Source: an uncultured Eubacterium sp. (GTDB taxonomy: Bacteria > Bacillota > Clostridia > Lachnospirales > Lachnospiraceae). Taken from it: a stretch of DNA of 6,979 nucleotides. Numbering within the stretch: the first letter of the stretch is position 1; each line of letters opens with the position of its first letter. This document shows positions 4,341 to 6,979 of this stretch, one piece after another. The stretch spans positions 1 to 6,979 of the forward strand of contig CAJUBZ010000036.1 in assembly GCA_910584795.1 (NCBI GenBank). The letters are read 5' to 3'. Position numbers and translations under genes: made by a program. The notes below the pieces were generated by a model. It saw nothing but the letters and a program-made list of their open reading frames with translations. It made no database searches and had not been told where the DNA came from.

Positions 4341-6932
4341 ATGGAGAATTACGATTGTAATCAGTCGGCTGAAAGAGTGCTTATGGATGCTTCCAGGAAA
4401 AAGAATCAAAACAGAAATCGTCTACTGTTTATCGTAATTACAATTACTGTAGGCGTGATTTTTAGTGTGTTCTCTTTAATCTATGGGAAGATGGAGATTG
4501 ATATTCAGAAAAATATGAAAGCCGATGGTATGGCTGTATCGACCTATATTGAAAATGGTACAGCGGATATGACACAACAGCTTACACAGCTACCATGCAT
4601 AGAAAGCATTGGGAAAGAAAAGTTTGCAGGAAAATTATTAGATGATTCCATAAAATATTGTGATTGCGTCATTACAGATGTGACCGGATTTGAAAAAATG
4701 ATACGTCCTGCATTTACAAATGTGGTAGGGACTTATCCAGAAAAAGAAAATGAAATTATGCTTTCTACGAAAACTCTGCAATATCTTGGAATCAAGAATC
4801 CCGAAGTGGGCATGGAAATTGAACTGGATTTTTATTGGAATGACATTTTCAATACCAGTGGAACCGGTATGCAGAACTTTTTACTTTCTGGGTATTTTAC
4901 AGAGTATCAAAATCAAACCTCCGGTGCTTCTGTGGCTTTTTTATCAGAGAAATCAATGGAGAAGAACGGACTTCAATGGGAGCCATGTAGGATTTTAATA
5001 GATCATACAAAGAAATATTCCAGTGGTTCGCAAATAGAACATATGCTGACAAATAACATAAAGTTGAATGAGGGACAGAGAATTGTAAGTATGAACCCAG
5101 CAGAATATCGGGCAATAAGTGAAATGATGGGAAGTTATGGATTTGCAGTCTTTTTTTCGGTTATGGTTTTACTTTCTATGTTTTTGTTTATTTACAATAT
5201 CCTAAATATTTCGCTGGAAAAAGATTTACAACGTTATGGTCTTTTACAAGTAATTGGTGTGGAACAAAAGCAGAATATTAAAGTCATGAATCGTGAGATG
5301 CTAAAAATAGGACTTACGGGAAGTATCGCTGGAGCAGTTTTAGGAGGAATGTTTATATGGGGTATTATGCCATTGTTATTAGAAAAAATGTATGCAGAGA
5401 ATACATGGAAATTAGAAAGAATGGTTTTCTTTCAACCCAAACTTCTTATCCTAGCGATTGTTCTTGTGATTTTCACGTTGGGAGTGGCAGTGGAATGTCT
5501 GAAAAGAAAAATGAGGAAATTAAGTCCGTTGGAGTGTATGAAATATACGGAGGCGGTCACTTATCATAAAAGCAGGAAGAAACCGAAGATAAAGAAATTC
5601 CGCTATTGGGGAAAACATCCTGAAATTTATCTTGCAAAGAAATATTTATTTCGGAATAAAAAAACATTTGGGATAACAAGTTTGTCATTATGGCTTGGGT
5701 GCGAATTGGCATTATGTTCTGCGGTAATTGTGAATGGAATGGATTTACAGAATTATTATAGTAAAGAGCCGGACTTCCAAATAGGAATTACAGAGGAAGC
5801 TTGCAATTATTTAATTGAATCATCACCGGACACAAAGAATATGAAGTTTTTTCCGAAGTCCCTTATGAATGATATTGAAACGACCATAGGAAACGAACTT
5901 CATTCAGTAGAAAATATTAAAGGATTTTATCCGATTGTCGGAAAAAATGGCAAGGAGAATATAAAGATTCTAATCAATGGAGATAAAATATCCACGGTAA
6001 TTCAGACAGTCAGTATCGGGGAGCAGGAAGAACTAAAAGACTTTATTCAGAAAAATGATAAGCTAGTAAATTGGGAGCAGTTTCAAAATAATCATGGAAC
6101 AATCGTGCTACATGATCATAGGATGTCAGATTATATAGCAGGAGAAGTGCAGGATTATATAGGAACAGAGATGGAATTTTATGATCTGGTTCCGGTTGGT
6201 ACGGAAATGAGCAGTTTAGTTCCTGAGAAATTAGTAAATTGTGGTTATCTGGATATAACAGAGGATGATTTCCCAGAGATGAAATTGTGCTGGGATGGTA
6301 AAAATATAAATATCCTATTGGTAACAGAGACTACATATGATTGGCTGGTAGAAAAATTAACACCACAAATTTTTGAAATACAATTTAATGTTGACAAAAA
6401 TCAGGAGTCAGTTATCCGAGAAAGACTGAATCAGATGATTCGCAATTATAATATGGAATTTCAATCAAAATATGGACACGCTGATAAATTGAACTTGTTT
6501 TATTTAGATTCTAAATCAGAACGTCTGCTAAAGGAGCAGAACTATATTCAGACAAGTAGATGGCTGCTTATGAGTATTAGTGGAATTTTAATATTTATAG
6601 GAATTATGAATTTCGCAAATACAAGAATATCGGATATTATGCTTCGGCAATGGGAGTGTAAAATCCTGGAACGTGTAGGGATGACAAAAAAACAAGAATA
6701 TCGAATGTTTGTAACAGAGGGTCTTTTCTATTGGTTACTGTTATGTGGATTGCTTATGAGTTTTGGAAATTTAGGGATTGGTATCATGCAGTGGTATATG
6801 AAAATGCAGATTTCCTATTTCGCTTTCCGCTATCCGGTAAAAGAAATGATTGCGTTGATGGTACTTTTATTATTGTTCAGCATTATTTTTCCAGGAATTA
6901 TTTATAAAAAACTAAAAAAGAAAGGGAAGTGA
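4341..6932 (+). CDS. FtsX-type ABC transporter permease with two FtsX modules
   Basis: This is an 863-residue integral membrane subunit pairing with the preceding ATPase. Hydrophobic segments near residues 28-48, 264-286, 322-348 and 366-386 form a first FtsX module. A second module has segments near 442-466, 740-758, 797-818 and 836-855, making eight in all. Two large loops (about 49-263 and 467-739) would lie outside the cell. Each module has the family's cytoplasmic features, such as EKDLQRYGLLQVIGVE and KILERVGMTKKQEYR after the second helix, and KLSPLECMKY after the fourth. Such permeases take part in detection or removal of peptide antibiotics, or in lipid/lipoprotein handling. The architecture differs from BceB, which has ten helices and one large loop. 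ATG 4341 is preferred, with GGGAGGG (4325-4331) upstream; the in-frame ATG 4323 overlaps that site. The C-terminus ends in a lysine-rich KKLKKKGK. Substrate is unknown. Confidence 0.92.
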   Translation: MENYDCNQSAERVLMDASRKKNQNRNRLLFIVITITVGVIFSVFSLIYGKMEIDIQKNMKADGMAVSTYIENGTADMTQQLTQLPCIESIGKEKFAGKLLDDSIKYCDCVITDVTGFEKMIRPAFTNVVGTYPEKENEIMLSTKTLQYLGIKNPEVGMEIELDFYWNDIFNTSGTGMQNFLLSGYFTEYQNQTSGASVAFLSEKSMEKNGLQWEPCRILIDHTKKYSSGSQIEHMLTNNIKLNEGQRIVSMNPAEYRAISEMMGSYGFAVFFSVMVLLSMFLFIYNILNISLEKDLQRYGLLQVIGVEQKQNIKVMNREMLKIGLTGSIAGAVLGGMFIWGIMPLLLEKMYAENTWKLERMVFFQPKLLILAIVLVIFTLGVAVECLKRKMRKLSPLECMKYTEAVTYHKSRKKPKIKKFRYWGKHPEIYLAKKYLFRNKKTFGITSLSLWLGCELALCSAVIVNGMDLQNYYSKEPDFQIGITEEACNYLIESSPDTKNMKFFPKSLMNDIETTIGNELHSVENIKGFYPIVGKNGKENIKILINGDKISTVIQTVSIGEQEELKDFIQKNDKLVNWEQFQNNHGTIVLHDHRMSDYIAGEVQDYIGTEMEFYDLVPVGTEMSSLVPEKLVNCGYLDITEDDFPEMKLCWDGKNINILLVTETTYDWLVEKLTPQIFEIQFNVDKNQESVIRERLNQMIRNYNMEFQSKYGHADKLNLFYLDSKSERLLKEQNYIQTSRWLLMSISGILIFIGIMNFANTRISDIMLRQWECKILERVGMTKKQEYRMFVTEGLFYWLLLCGLLMSFGNLGIGIMQWYMKMQISYFAFRYPVKEMIALMVLLLLFSIIFPGIIYKKLKKKGK

Positions 6933-6936
6933 GGAT

Positions 6937-6979
6937 ATGAAGCAGATTTTAATTGTCGAGGACGACAGTTTTTTGAATA
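6937..6979 (+). CDS. response regulator, N-terminus only (cut by the window edge)
   Basis: Fourteen codons are visible, MKQILIVEDDSFLN. The hydrophobic beta-strand ILIV followed by the acidic trio EDD (residues 8-10) is the start of a CheY-like receiver domain; these acidic residues normally bind Mg2+ near the phosphorylated Asp. AAGGGAAGTGAGG (6923-6934) supplies the ribosome binding site, and the gap to the permease stop is four bases, so it is in the same operon. Output domain and partner kinase lie outside the window; an OmpR-type winged helix and a downstream histidine kinase are expected from similar operons. It may act back on promoter P2. Confidence 0.85.
   Translation, partial: MKQILIVEDDSFLN

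Overview
The window is AT-rich, with strong AGGAGG-type ribosome binding sites, sigma-A style promoters and protein families typical of Gram-positive anaerobes. A low-GC Firmicute is likely, most plausibly a gut Clostridia/Lachnospiraceae member. This is inferred from composition and gene types; there is no rRNA or other marker. All genes lie on the + strand. The content looks accessory: a defence or toxin-antitoxin style cluster on the left and a drug/peptide-responsive ABC transporter operon on the right.

Left part (1-1580). The window opens on the tail of something unidentifiable, containing a short direct repeat, followed by a Rho-independent terminator (about 94-131). A consensus-like promoter (145-173) then drives a KAP-family P-loop NTPase (236-1580). 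Its reading frame is broken just before the Walker A motif. The first 27 codons are in one frame, and the Walker A region and everything after it are in another. Rejoining the frames gives a 447-residue KAP protein with both Walker motifs intact.

Middle part (1694-3303). An extended -10 promoter, three closely spaced genes and a 13-bp perfect-stem terminator make one apparent transcription unit. The genes encode a DUF3990 protein (ADP-ribosyltransferase-like, toxin-type), an unrecognised 184-residue protein with an unusually basic tail, and a HigA-family Xre antitoxin/repressor with no HigB beside it. This looks like a toxin-antitoxin or abortive-infection type operon in an unusual combination, and it is the best candidate here for an undescribed system.

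Intergenic part (3148-3676). Beyond the terminator is a compact block of nested inverted repeats (3334-3475). It can fold into two small hairpins followed by a three-way junction. It could be a structured RNA, a mobile-element end or transfer site, or a dispersed repeat.

Right part (3525-6979). Two tandem promoters precede an ABC ATPase (3677-4339), an 863-residue FtsX-type permease with two FtsX modules (4341-6932), and the first 14 codons of a response regulator (6937 onward). This is the layout of peptide-antibiotic sensing and resistance modules (Bce/Ytr/Vra type). The downstream promoter has an extended -10, no good -35, and an 11-bp-period direct repeat over the -35 position, as expected for activation by an OmpR-family regulator such as the one encoded at the end of the operon.
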